A stretch of 64,000 nt of DNA, from NCBI RefSeq assembly GCF_023159225.1, contig NC_063161.1, forward strand, positions 74,242,767 through 74,306,766, given 5' to 3'. Source of the DNA: Perognathus longimembris pacificus. Taxonomy: Eukaryota; Chordata; Mammalia; Rodentia; Heteromyidae. The position numbers and the translations under genes were made by a program. Shown here piece after piece: positions 48,151 to 59,205 of the stretch. Each line of letters begins with the position of its first letter. Positions within the stretch are counted from its first letter, which is position 1. Under the pieces are notes generated by a model. It did no database searches. It was given only the letters and a program-made list of their open reading frames with translations, and had not been told where the DNA came from.

Positions 48151-48934
48151 CTGAGCAACTCAGACTCTTCTCACAGTAAAAGATTCATTTGAAGAGAATC
48201 ATCTATAAGGAACTGCTTTATTGAAATCCAGTCAACACACCACAAAAATCATTCATTGCAACAACACATACGAATTGTAGTATGTTCATAAAGTCCTGTG
48301 AACACTGCCATACTTTAGTTTCAGAACAGCACTGCACTCCCACCTCAGAAATTCCTCTTGAGTTAATTGGCACATTGGTGGAAATTGTACTCTCGTGAAA
48401 AACTCTGTAGAATGTAGTGGGCTCACCTTTCACATATTACTAAACGCAGTTGGTTGTATCTCAGATTTCTCTAGCTCTTTTTGTGGACAAAGCTATTCCC
48501 TGTTGTAATTTTGTTATGATGCTGCTGACATTTTGGCTACCTACAATGGATTTTGTTCAGTCTTCTCAAAAATTGTAAAGTATTTGATCATGGCTTGGAC
48601 AAGAACACAGCATGCCATTTATAATTTATGAATCAGTCATATTTTTATTTCTATCTTCCTCAGTTTGTCATCTCTCTTCACAAAAGATTTGTGAGTTACC
48701 CAATTATAACTACCTGGCCAAGTGATACTTGTTAAAATTCATTCTGGGTTCTTTTTGTTTTTCAATTTTAGAATTTCATTCCACAGATTTTCCTTGTAGT
48801 TGTTTTTCAATCTTATTTGTGTTTTTGAAATCTTTCCTTTGATCTTTATACGTAGGCTATTTCTTTTATGCTTTTCTATTTAATAGGAAATTCTTAAGTC
48901 CATAAGATAAAAAGATTGTGCAGCATCTTATACA

Positions 48935-49160
48935 TTTTTATATTTTTTTTATAATTTTCTCATTTTCATTGTAAGGATGACATACAGTGAAAATATATAC
49001 AGTTATATAAGTAAGGTAATGAGTACATTTCTTTTCAAGCAGTATTACTTCCTCGTTTTCTGCTGCTTTTAGTTTTCATTTTATATTGATGTATGTGCAT
49101 GTGTGTGTTTTCTCTGTGACTTAGTTACATTTAATGGAAGTGAAATTTTGTTTGTTTTTT
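48935..49160 (-). mobile_element. L1 3' UTR fragment, antisense (tentative)
   Basis: TTTTTTTATAATTTTCTCATT starts a T-rich antisense tail with ACATACAGTGAAAATATATAC and TAATGAGTACATTTC, a texture like the other L1 tails in the window. Confidence 0.4.
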
Positions 49161-49939
49161 CAAAAAGTTTGTAAAAGAATGTATGTAGTTGAAGATACTA
49201 ATTTTGATCACAGGTGTCTGCTGATGTAATTTCCACATTTTGAAATGTATTCTAGTATTTGTTTTGTCGTAGTATATTTTCAGGCCGAGGTGATGTCCCA
49301 TAGTGCATTTTCCCACCTCTATCTCATGGCCATCTTTAGTTTCCTTGCTAATCAAGTCTCCCACTTTTGGTTGCTTTTTCTTTATTATTTAAAATATTTT
49401 TACTTTCATATAGGGTCTATAAATAACTTCATAGTATGAATAGTAAGTAGGTTGTACCCTTTGTCCCTATGAGATGACACTGGCATAAGACCTCAACCCA
49501 CCATCTATTTCTGACCTGTTGTCTCTATTCTTCTCTCTCTTCCTAAACTCCAGAGTCCTTTATATCTGATTAAAAAAAAATTTGCATCTCCTGAGCCTGT
49601 CACATGCTAGCTGTCCTTGCTTGGTTCAAAATGGGAGCTTAATCTACTTACATGGATGTGAGAACTAATAAACTGAGTCATAGGATTTTCATTGTTAGCA
49701 TTTTCCTTCTTTCTTTTAACCTCTTTATTGATTTTTGTTTCACTCCATTTATATTTGATGTTGATTTGGAAGGCAAGTATTTCTAATATTTAAAGTTTAC
49801 TAATGAGTGGTTTTAAGATGCTCAAGCATTCATTCAAAAAAATTTCCCTAATGGTTAACAAATTAACAAAATAACCTCTGATTCTATGATCCTAGAGAAA
49901 TTTCCACAATTCCTTGACTTGCCCTCATGTCCAGAACTT

Positions 49940-50132
49940 TTTGAACTTTTTAAACCAGTAGTGGGGCATGAACTCTAGGCCCAGGTGCTGTCCTTGAGGC
50001 TCTTTTAATAGTTTATTGGAGATAAGAGTCTCGGGGTCTTTCCTGCCCAGGATTGGCTTAGAACCACGATCCTCAGATCTCAGCCTCCTGAATAGCTAGG
50101 ATTACAGGCACAAGCCACCAACACCCAGCTTA
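49940..50132 (-). mobile_element. Composite 7SL-like + Geo-like SINE, antisense
   Basis: TTGGAGATAAGAGTCTCGGG, CCACGATCCTCAGATCTCAG, CCTCCTGAATAGCTAGGATT and ACAGGCACAAGCCACC match the reverse of the 56569 element. Confidence 0.82.
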
Positions 50133-50829
50133 ATTTTTAGCTTTTATATACAACTTGTTGTTGCACACTTAAAAGTACAATATAGTTTTCTTATGAATAT
50201 TTTTCTATCCAACGACCATTTGTAATGGTCATTCTGTGTTTGTTGATTTTTCATTAAAGTCCCATGTACCGTGTATCTCTCATCTGAAACACCATTTAAA
50301 GCATAAGAAATAAAACAGTATGTAAATGTATCCCAGTCTATGAGTCCATTTGGAAACAGTTTTATCTTGGAAAACAAAACATTTTATAAGATTAAATATG
50401 TTCTGCTTTAAAGGGACTGAAGTCTGTGGGCAATTTAAATTTTTTCACTAAAAAGAAGCCTTTGAGGTCATTGACACATTTTAAAATGTTTTTAAAGTCA
50501 GCTCATTCAGATCCCTTCAGGAAAATTAAGCAGTCTGAAATATAATCTTTGTATCTTTGTTGCTTTGAGGAAGCAGAGGTGTGGAAGGAGGGGGGGCCAG
50601 CTGGGTACTTGTGCATTGCACACCATAATCCACACCCTTCCCTTCAAGTTCCTTGCACAGATGCCTCCACCACACAGTATATCCTCTGCAATTGTCCCTT
50701 GATGAGCTAGTGACACCTGCCAAGCATCTAATATATTCTTTGAACTTCCATGGCACAATCTGGCTCACAGATGCTTAATAGAGGGTCACAGAATCTCCCC
50801 GTCCTCCTCCAGTAGTGACCCTTGGTTTC

Positions 50830-51480
50830 ATGTTCATTCATGGCAATAAAGGTATGAATGGGTATTTGCCTAATTAACCATTAGTGACAGCAAACATTGT
50901 AATGAGAACACAGTTTCTGAGTTGGGAACATGATATTGTTGACAGTGAACTCTAATGAAAAACGAACTGGCTCCTATTTTCATGGAAGATGTTTCTTAGT
51001 GGTAGAATTACATTTATTAGTGGTAGGTAGAATTACTGCCACTCATGCCAAATACTCGTTTCCTTTCATTTTATTCTAATTTATTTGTTTAAACCATGTG
51101 ATATTCTAGTGGTAAGAAACTTCTGGAATTAGAGAGTTTGTTACAGTAATTTCTAACTAGATAAAGTGTTCTTGAAGTATCTAAAGCCTAGTAGGAAGAA
51201 ATCTTATTGCTTCTGTTTTAACAAAAGCTTTCTTATAATAGCTGCCATAGAGGCTCAGATCAATCAATGCAAGCAGATCAATTTTCTTAGGTCTTTAAGT
51301 GTTTAAGCCAGCAGCTGGCCTTTGCAATGTCTCCTGGTTGTAGGTAATAGCTGGGAATTCCAGGTGAAGGATTACAACTTCTCAGTTGGCTTTGCGAGCT
51401 GAAATGATCCATTGGATGCGGTTGAAAATGCTTGTTTGAAAATATATTCATGGGATTAGGAATGAGCACGTCTTGACTGA
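50830..51480. promoter_or_regulatory. CNE-like block (tentative enhancer)
   Basis: Includes GCCTAATTAACCATTAGTG, TTTATTTGTTTAAACC, CAGATCAATCAATGCAAGC and GAAATGATCCATTGG. Few repeats and many homeodomain, FOX-like (GTTTAAAC) and HNF/ONECUT-like (ATCAATCAAT) cores. Confidence 0.4.
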
Positions 51481-51489
51481 GATCTTGTG

Positions 51490-53130
51490 GTTTAACTTTA
51501 GTATTTACTATAGTCAGTTCATGCCTTTGAAATATTGAGTTGTCTGACAGCTTAAAATCCTAAGTTTCCTTTAAACTTGAGCCCGGATTTGGAGGAAGAA
51601 GGGATAGTGTGAAGTGGATTTATGTAAGGCCCTCCAAGGAGGATTCACAGAAGCTTGTTTGCCGGCAGGGCACTGGGAACTCTGGCAAGCCACCCCCTCT
51701 GCTCTGCCCTCCATAGGCATTGCCCTCAGCCCATATCCACACATTGTCAGATAACTGATGTTGCCCACAACCACCAAAGCCTGCTGTGGTGCCTTGTTAA
51801 GATCATCACTTTCCTTTCATGAAGAAGCATGGTAGAGACCCAAGTGAAATGCCCAGGCCTTGTTAAGCCAGACGGATATCACGAAAAGCCTAGGTTTTCT
51901 TACTCTCTAATTCCTACCTATATGTGTGTTTCTCATCTTGGAGAACTGATATCTATAAGCATGTCTTAACAAGATCAACCCTCACCTAACAAAATTCCTT
52001 CGTCTTTGTAGTTGGGTGTCATAATGTATGAAGACTATGCAAAGAGTGCTAAAGTAGTGCAGTCACCCTTCCATGTGATATACACAAATGGGCATGAAGG
52101 TCTACACCCCAGAGGCCTGCATTTAGTTGCCAAATTACCATGACTTGGAGCTTATCATGTGCTTTCTACCTTCCCTCATGCTTCCATCTTAACACTCATG
52201 CTTCCATCTTTCTCCATGCTTCTATTTACCTTCCCCCCGGTTTCTATCACACATGGTGATGGTGGAAGTGGAACTGGAACTGGAGTAGGGTTCTCAGCTA
52301 GGCTCAGGGAAGAGTGCAGCCAGAGTTCCAATCTCTACGCATAGTTCTTTGTGTCATATAACTGTTCTAACAACAGAACTTTTTGAACTTAAAATGTATT
52401 GTAATTGTCAAAGGCATTAATGAAAAAAACAACATACTAGCTTAAATTTGAAGCATATTTTAAGTACACACACATACATATCGTGTTTATATGAAAATGA
52501 ACATTGTTTTATTCCATAGTAATTAAAAAGAAACTCTGACAGTTGTACTTGAATTAGTTCAGAAGTAGTAAAGTTAACATGAACACAAGAGAACACCAAG
52601 TGCTTTTGAGTTGGATGCAAAGTCACCTTAGCATCCTTTCTGAGCTTACTACAAAAGACTTCCAGGTGAAGAAAGGAATGGAAGTGGACTTGTGGGGCAT
52701 AAAGCAATTCTTGGTCTGGGGCCTTGGGGGGAAGTCTTTGGATGGATGGCCACAGCAAGGTCTGACATGGGTACTAAGGAGAAAGTTGAAGGGACAGGAA
52801 ATGTTGATTTGTTCTCCACTCATCACAGATCCACTTCCCTGCTCAGCCCCAGAGCTGCTGGAAGACCTACAGTCCAAAATTTTCTAGGTTCTACCTCTTC
52901 TGTCCCTTGGAAGTTCCATCTTAGACCCAAAAGAATGCTTGCCTGCTCTTCCTGTTTGCACCCTAAAGGAGAACTGGCTTCACTTCCTTCCCTGAGGCTT
53001 TTCCTACCTCTGGCTATCAGGATGGCTCCCCTCTCCTTGCTACCATGCCACATGTGCTCCATCTTTCTAGAACCCGCACTGCAGAAGCCACTGCTCCTCC
53101 TTGGAGCTGCCCTGGCTACTCTTCTGATTT
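51490..53130. other. Unique intron sequence
   Basis: No repeat recognised except small duplications (CATGCTTCCATCTT three times at about 52178-52220). A 171-codon frame (52692-53207) runs into the LTR and is not gene-like. Confidence 0.4.
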
Positions 53131-53137
53131 CATTCTC

Positions 53138-53642
53138 TGTTGGGGTCAGCTGTGCCTTTAAGAGGCCACAGCTGGCCTTGGCCCATCCCCTCTTCTTCCA
53201 CCTTTAACAAGAAGAGAAGCCCCAGCCCCTGGGGCGAGCACATGTCTGATGGCCGGGACCCCAGAAACCCAATCCTTGGGGGGCTGGGCCTCCGCCCACA
53301 AGGGAAGTCCCCTGACATCACTTGATGGACATCCCTTGGGTCCAACCTGTAATCCCTCTCTTGTGCCCGCCCTTGGGGGTATATCTGTGGCTCCTCATTT
53401 GAATAAATCAGACGTCCTAGAGGCGGTCTCCGAGACCACCGCGCACTCGTGTCTTTCCTTGGGCTGGTGAGCATGAGGTGTCGCAACCACACACGAACCG
53501 AGGCTGACCCGGGACCCCGCTTCCGCATCTAAACCCTACTGGCCAGGGGATGTGAGAGTGAGTATGGATCCCACACGGAAGAGATAGATAAGCCCAGGAC
53601 CCCTCCCCACGTGGATGGGGAGGGGTAGAGCTAAGCCCAGCA
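53138..53642 (+). mobile_element. Solo LTR of an endogenous retrovirus, sense, 505 bp
   Basis: It begins TGTTGGGG and ends AGCCCAGCA (TG...CA with short inverted ends). It is flanked by a 6-bp target duplication, ATTCTC, at 53132-53137 and 53643-53648, as expected of class II (ERVK-type) elements. Inside are a TATA-like GGGGTATATCTG (53376-53387), AATAAA at 53402-53407 and the palindrome GGTCTCCGAGACC (53425-53437). It lacks internal retroviral genes. It lies 530 bp upstream of the 102-nt AUTS2 exon on the same strand. Confidence 0.85.
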
Positions 53643-53811
53643 ATTCTCTTTTGTTTTCTTGTATTGCTATGCTTATTTTTGCTGGGGTAGCCCCTCATAT
53701 AGAGCTTTGTACATTTATAATTGTCTTGGAAAACGTGAATAGTTACTGCATCATACACTCATGGCCCACATATAGGTGCCTGTACACTGATGCGAGTACA
53801 TCATTGGCTGC

Positions 53812-53870
53812 TTTGTGTGCTTCTGGTTTTTCTGGGATCACAGGCCTGTGCCCCTATATTCAACTTTCCT
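53812..53870 (-). mobile_element. Short B1-like fragment (tentative)
   Basis: GGGATCACAGGCCTGTGCCC resembles the antisense start of a 7SL-type SINE. Confidence 0.35.
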
Positions 53871-53897
53871 AGGTGGAAATGGAGTCTCTTGAATCTC

Positions 53898-54027
53898 ATT
53901 CTATGCCCTAGACCATGGATTGCATTCTGTACCCTGGCCCATGGATTGGATTCTGTGCCCTGGCCTGTGGATTGCATTCTATGCCCTGGCCCGTGGATTG
54001 CATTCTGTGACCTGACCTGTGGATTGC
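53898..54027. repeat. 26-bp minisatellite, five copies
   Basis: Five head-to-tail units of exactly 26 bp share the core CCCTGGCC and end GTGGATTGC or a close variant. The array ends 144 bp before the AUTS2 exon and 113 bp before its branch site. Confidence 0.95.
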
Positions 54028-54138
54028 TCACGCTGCCCACATGCTGCTGTCTGTGGCAGCTTGCCTCTCACTGCTCAGAACTGCTCACTTGACAAGGCTC
54101 AGAGATCACGGGCCAGGAGACATGCATGTGGGGATGCT

Positions 54139-54171
54139 GCTGACTTTGTCCTTTTTGTTCTCTCCCTTTAG
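54139..54171 (+). other. 3' splice site and branch point of the 102-nt exon
   Basis: A CTGAC branch-point match has its adenine at 54143, 28 nt before the exon. It is followed by a T/C-rich tract (TTTGTCCTTTTTGTTCTC) and TTTAG. Spacing and composition are those of a strong mammalian acceptor. Confidence 0.8.
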
Positions 54172-54273
54172 CTCAAACCAGGACAGAACAGTTGCAGGGA
54201 CAGTGACAGCGAGAGTGGCAGCGGGGAGTCCAAGGGCTTCCACCGGAGCAGCTCTCGGGAGAGGCTGAGTGAC
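54172..54273 (+). CDS. AUTS2: AUTS2 internal coding exon (exon 3 by human numbering), 102 nt
   Basis: The exon lies between a polypyrimidine tract ending TTTAG and a strong donor (GAC|GTGAGT). It has 34 codons in phase 0 with no stop. The peptide begins [10 protein letters not shown], continues through the Ser/Asp/Glu-rich [14 protein letters not shown] and ends [12 protein letters not shown] recognise this from the AUTS2 N-terminus; family knowledge says the long AUTS2 isoform is nuclear, works with non-canonical PRC1 (PCGF3/5), CK2 and p300, and also has a cytoplasmic role in Rac1-linked neurite growth. The acidic serine runs are typical CK2-type sites and RSSSRERL resembles a basophilic kinase site; both are inferences. 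The length is a multiple of three with both junctions in phase 0, so skipping would keep the frame. My memory of the human protein has Ala where this copy has the first Gly of SGSGE. The following exon continues the same protein 6.8 kb downstream. Confidence 0.93.
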
Positions 54274-54849
54274 GTGAGTACTGAGCACACTGTAGCCTGG
54301 CTCTGGCCTGGCCCAGCAACGTCCTTGCATCCTCCCTCCCTGCAGTGTGCACTGCACCCAGTGCTGCCTCAATCTAGGCCCAGCCCACATGAGCCCCTCC
54401 CCCCTCCACCACCACCCCCCCACACACACCCGCAGAGCACTTTGGCACATGCACTTGGGCCTTGCAGTGACAACAAGGTTCCAAGATATAATTTCACTCA
54501 AGATCTACTTTCACATATTAGGATATAGCTGGGAATATTTGTGACTTTAGAAACACTAGATTACAAAAGGAAGTGATAACATTCTGTTTGTGTTGCAAGT
54601 GAAAGAGTCCAGTGGCACTGAGGATGACACCATTCAGCCACATCTCAGATGTTATGAGACGTCTCACGTGTCAGCTGTCAGCTCTGCTGTCACACATTCT
54701 GCCATTTCTTCTGTCACTTTAAGTGGGAGAGGATATTGGGTCCCTTTAAGTCCAATTTATCCACTACTGCTTTTTTATCTGAGATTTTAAAAAATGACCA
54801 TCCAAGTGAAACAAGAGGGCTTGCTTTTGTTTTCTTTCCATTTTGTCTT

Positions 54850-55095
54850 ATTTATTCATTTATCTGTCTAGGAATGGTAGGGGGTGCACAGAAATGGAGG
54901 GGCCAAGGGTAAACAAATGCAGCAGTGGTACTCATTAGATACTATGCAGAAAATGAATTATACAACTTGTGGGTAGGGCTGAAAACAAAAACTGAGAGAG
55001 AGCAAGGGAAGGGGTGACATTGTCCAAAAAGAAATTTACTCATGACCTGACTTATATAACTGTAGCCCCTCTGTATATCACCTTTATAATAACAA
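54850..55095 (+). mobile_element. L1-type 3' tail
   Basis: Homologous to 36070-36328, ending CTGTAGCCCCTCTGTATATC then CACCTTTATAATAAC. The middle is purine-rich. Confidence 0.62.
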
Positions 55096-55106
55096 TATTT
55101 TTAAAT

Positions 55107-55410
55107 GATCATGATGGTTCATACCTGCAATGCTAGCTACTTGGGAGGCTGAGATCAGAAGGATCACAGTTTGAGGCAAGCCCAATCAGAATAATTTTTA
55201 GTTTCCATCTCAACAAAAGACAGTGGGCATGGTGGCACATGCCTGTCATCCCAATTATGGTGGGAAGCCTAAAATAGGCAAATGGCAGTCCAGTTGCACT
55301 GAGGCAGATGCAGAGTCATCTCTAAAAGATAACCAGCACAAAAAGAGCTGCCAGTATAGTTCAGTGGTTTAGTGCCAGCCTACAAAGGGTGAGGCCATGA
55401 GAGCCACACT
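55107..55410 (+). mobile_element. Diverged composite SINE(s)
   Basis: It begins with a B1-like unit (CATACCTGCAATGCTAGCTA, CTTGGGAGGCTGAGATC). A second B1-like start follows (GTGGGCATGGTGGCACATGC) and then a tRNA-like piece (GTATAGTTCAGTGGTTTAG). Confidence 0.65.
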
Positions 55411-55419
55411 GCCTCCCCT

Positions 55420-56555
55420 CCAGTGCTATTAGTTGTGGCCCTCTCCAGTGGTGTTTTTAAACCTTTTGTAATTAATATTCCCAAAGTGCAGCTAATAAAG
55501 GTACTATATTACTGCAGTTTGAGGTTTTTATGTATCTTGTCAGACAAAAAGAATAAGAAAAAATTCTGGTTGTAGTTGGAAGCTATAACTCACGGGTAAA
55601 GCCTGTGAAGTATAAAGCCACATGAGCTTGGATGTTCTAAATTATGTCTTCCCAAACCATAGTGCCAGAGGGAGGAAATTCACAAGGACTTTCAGTTGTT
55701 CACTTCAAGGATGTAGTAACTTACTTAGTCACGAAGGAGAAACTTCAGGGAAATCACTGACTACATAAATATTCATGATGTGTTACTCCAGGGAGCAGCT
55801 ACTACTTCTGACTTAAGCAGATTTTTATGGGTAAGGAAGTTTTTAAAACTTAGGAGTTAAACTTACTAAAAAAAACTAATGAACTCAAACAAAACCTTCA
55901 ATTATGAATTGGTCGTGAGCATTTATCACAAACAGACCTAAGTCCCTCTCTCCAAATGTGATCACTGTGTTGTTCTGGCTCCCCAGAGAAACTCAATCCA
56001 ACCCACGTGAGGCAGGTGTGGCACAGAGAGAGCAGGTGTGGGGACTAGCTGTCACGTGAGACATGAATGGCACAGCGACCGTGTGCAGGGTTCTAGCTCT
56101 GCCACATGCAGAGTCGAGAAATGCATATGCACAGGGAGCAAGCCAGAGACCCAGCACTGCTTGTGGTACATCTCTTGTCTGAGGCTGGCAGGTGTGCAGC
56201 CCCAGAAAGGGGTTTCTTTGGCTCTAAAGGCAGAGGGAGAACCAATAGTCCAGACATCCTGAAGCAAAAGACTAGAGAAATTCCCTCCAGCCCTTTGGTC
56301 TCCTTAGGCCTACCGGAGACATGGAGCCCACCTACAGTGGGGAGGCTCACTGCTTCACTCAGGTCATTGACTTAAGCCATGAATTCATCTGAGAGCAGTT
56401 TCCCAAATGGCTGGGCACCCCATGGCATCATCATGACACATAATATTAGACATTTGTCATGTTCTCAGTAGGGGTGTGAACACTGGGGCACAAGTAGCCC
56501 TTTGACCTACTTTAACTTACTTACATATCCACTAGGTAGAAAGGATTGCAGTTAA
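55420..56555. other. Unique intron sequence
   Basis: No repeat or exon recognised. Confidence 0.4.
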
Positions 56556-56568
56556 ATGATTTTACTTT

Positions 56569-56812
56569 GCTGGGCACAAGTGAACTCGTGCCTATAATCC
56601 TAGCTACTCAGGAGGCTGAGATATGAAGATCGCAGTTCAAACCCAGCCTGAGCAAGAAAGTCCATGAGACTCATCTCCAAGGAACCCCAGAAAACCGAAA
56701 GTAGAGCTATTGCTCAAAGTGGTAGAGCACTAGCCTTGAGCAAAAAGAGCCCAGGGACAACACCCAGGCCCAGAATTCAAGTCTCACAACCAACAACAAC
56801 AACAAAAAAAGG
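56569..56812 (+). mobile_element. Composite 7SL/B1-Geo SINE, full length
   Basis: The left half is Alu/B1-like (GCCTATAATCCTAGCTACTC, GGAGGCTGAGAT). The right half is Geo-like (GCTCAAAGTGGTAGAGCAC, TAGCCTTGAGCAAAAAG, CCCAGGCCCAGAATTCAAG), ending in a CAA-rich tail. It is bounded by TTTTACTTT at 56560-56568 and 56813-56821. Confidence 0.85.
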
Positions 56813-57675
56813 TTTTACTTTAAATGGTTTAGTTTGGGGCTAGGTATGGGAGCCCAGCGTGTGTCTGTTCGCCTACACAGTCTTGTCTCCAAGCACATTT
56901 TTTTGGGATTCTGGCTTGCTCTTCTTGTCATTGTCTTTGTTTTTTTAAATCACTACAGGGAAACATATGAACAAGCTTGTTGTGACCGTTGCAGGAAACT
57001 TAGTTATTGTGGTGGTTCCTTCTGTGATCCTTTTTACTCCCAGGAGAGAAAAGTAGAGTGTGGAGGTGGGCAGATAGCATGTCAGATACAACTGTGGATT
57101 GGCAAAGATATTAAAATGCTGTATTTAAATTAGCCCAGTCTCACTACATGGAATATACCCCTATATCCGTGCTGGCATCCTAGCCATAGTCTCTTGTATG
57201 GGCAATAATGATGGATGAAGCACATCCACTTTAGATGGATAGTCAGTTCTGAAATTGCTTATTGTAGGAAGCTTTTAAAAGAGAAATTTGAAAGTTAATG
57301 AGTTTCATGAGTAGCTTTCATGATAGCTTAGTGGCAGAGGGGCAAAGAAAGGCAGGTGGGGCCGAGAGACCCAAGGATGTGAGTATAATAAATGCCCTCT
57401 GGGAGGCTGTGTGTCAGCAGATGCCCCCTTCTCCAGGTTCCCCTCCAAGTCCTCATAGCTGACAGCAGCACAGAGAAGAGGTGGAGGGCTGCTAAGAAGG
57501 CTCTCCTCTATGTGGTGAGATCCTAGAGGGTAATTGGTGGATATTGCCGTGATGGCGATCAAACCACAAACAACTCCTCTCAGCAGCACAAGAAGCCCAT
57601 GTTGAAGGAAGTGGATGATAATGAGCCCATATATCACCTGTCCCAGCCAGCTGAGGGCTTTTCTCAAACCACCGT

Positions 57676-57819
57676 GCTCCCCTACCCCACTCAGGCTCCC
57701 TGTGGCTCCTGTACCCCACTTGGGCTCCTCGTGTTCCCCTACCCCTCTCAGGCTTCCCATGGCTCCCCTACCCCACTAGGGCTTCTCATGGCTCCCCTAC
57801 CCCACTCATGCTCCCCATG
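57676..57819. repeat. 29-bp minisatellite, five copies
   Basis: Units of 29, 29, 28, 29 and 29 bp with the core CTCCCCTACCCCACT. The reverse-strand frame over it (57305-57760) is a repeat product. Confidence 0.92.
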
Positions 57820-57829
57820 GCTCACTATG

Positions 57830-59095
57830 CTGCCTGTTGCTTTGGAAATGTGGATGAGTTGGCAGAGCTTAGAGAAATCCCAGTGAGGCCTGTTTATTTG
57901 ATGGGAAGATGGGAGGTGGTATTAGTGCAAATGCTCTGAAACCAAGAGCACTTGTGTTTCTTCCTTAAGGAAAAAAAAGCAAACCTATCTTCAAGTCTCA
58001 GTTTGGCTAGAACATTCCTTGATTCCAAGGCCACGTAGTGAGGTTGTCTAGTTTGGGTAGCCTAGACCTCAGATGAGAAAAATGGAAGTCCTTTCTTCAC
58101 ACCAGAAACCCACAGCAACTGAAAATGAAGTTTATCTCTACAGAATACTGTTCTGGACTTTTACCTCTTAGCATCATCTATTCTCCAGTAAATATATTCC
58201 TAAATATAGCTGTAAATAAATATCTTGTAGCACATTTCAAGTTATATAAAAGCTGTTTCTAAACATGGGGAAGAGCTGTACTAGAATTTTGAGCCACAGC
58301 CTCATTCTTGCTAGAAAGGCAGCTGAACAACTTCAGCCACACTCTCAGTCATTTTTGCTTGAGTTCTTTTTCTGATAGGATCCTGTGCTTTTTGTCCAAG
58401 CTGAGCAGTCCTTCTAGCTTCACCTGCCAGGTAGCTGATATTACAGGCATCTGCCACCACTCCCATCCCCATTTATTCCATTTTGATACTATAACTGTTG
58501 TTTCTTGTGGTTTTGTGTTACTTACATCATTTCTAACTATGAAAATTACTGATGTTTTCAAATAGCTGCAGCTATGATTTCAGTAGACACACAGCTTGGG
58601 CCGACCTGGCTGAGATACTTCCCTTGGCCCTTTGAGAAGCGAGGCTTCAGGAGTTACGGAGCTCACAATGACTATCCATCTAGCCAGGCTTCCAGCTCTT
58701 GCTGGTTGCTTCTGTGACCCATTCTTTGGTGACCAGGTGTCATGTCCCACTGGTCAAGGCTGTAACTAGAATCTTGGGGTGATTTCATAGGTATTATGTC
58801 TTCCACATTCTTCCTCCATGATGGAAGCAGACTGATTCCCAGTCAGGAAGAGTGTAGCAGAGAGCCAGTGGCAAGGGCGGGAATGTCAGTGCCATGGACA
58901 TTTGGCGAAATGGTATAAGAGAGCTTTTCTGTAACATCTTTGCCAGGTCCAGAAATCACCATCTGAAGCCACAGCTCTCTTTCCTGTGTTTTAAACGAGA
59001 CAGGAACAGTGGGTTGACAAGTGTGTATACCTTCTAGTTAGTGCTGGAACGATCTCTGTGGGCCTTTGGTATGCCAGAGGAGGTCATCTATGCTC
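57830..59095. other. Unique intron sequence with one diverged SINE
   Basis: About 58355-58470 carries an antisense 7SL-like end (AGGTAGCTGATATTACAGGC). The remainder shows no recognised feature. Confidence 0.45.
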
Positions 59096-59098
59096 CTC

Positions 59099-59103
59099 CG
59101 TGT

Positions 59104-59158
<55 letters not shown>

Positions 59159-59205
59159 CTCTGCGCGGGGGGGGGGGGGGGGGTGGCGGCAGGCAGGCAG
59201 GCAGG
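59099..59205. repeat. (TG)n, poly-G and (GCAG)n compound microsatellite
   Basis: A TG run (59101-59156) is followed by 17 consecutive G (59167-59183) and GGCA repeats (59187-59205). It is a slippage- and quadruplex-prone block abutting the next CNE-like region. Confidence 0.95.

Larger units (their letters stand above)
1..54171 (+). other. AUTS2: AUTS2 intron 2, 3' part (partial)
   Basis: Everything upstream of the first recognised exon is non-coding. No earlier AUTS2 exon peptide (for example the segment with KKREALTNGL that I remember from exon 2) appears in any frame, so the upstream donor lies outside the window. The interval is filled by SINEs, L1 tails, LTRs, microsatellites and stretches of unique sequence listed separately. 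AUTS2 introns are known to be exceptionally long and rich in conserved enhancers, which fits the scale seen here. The intron number is from memory. Confidence 0.85.

Noticed and set aside
52692..53207. 171-codon plus-strand frame near the exon
   Set aside because: It runs from unique intron into the LTR and crosses the target duplication, so it cannot be an ancestral coding unit.
57305..57760. 151-codon minus-strand frame with Gly/Glu repeats
   Set aside because: Overlaps the 29-bp minisatellite and reflects its periodicity.
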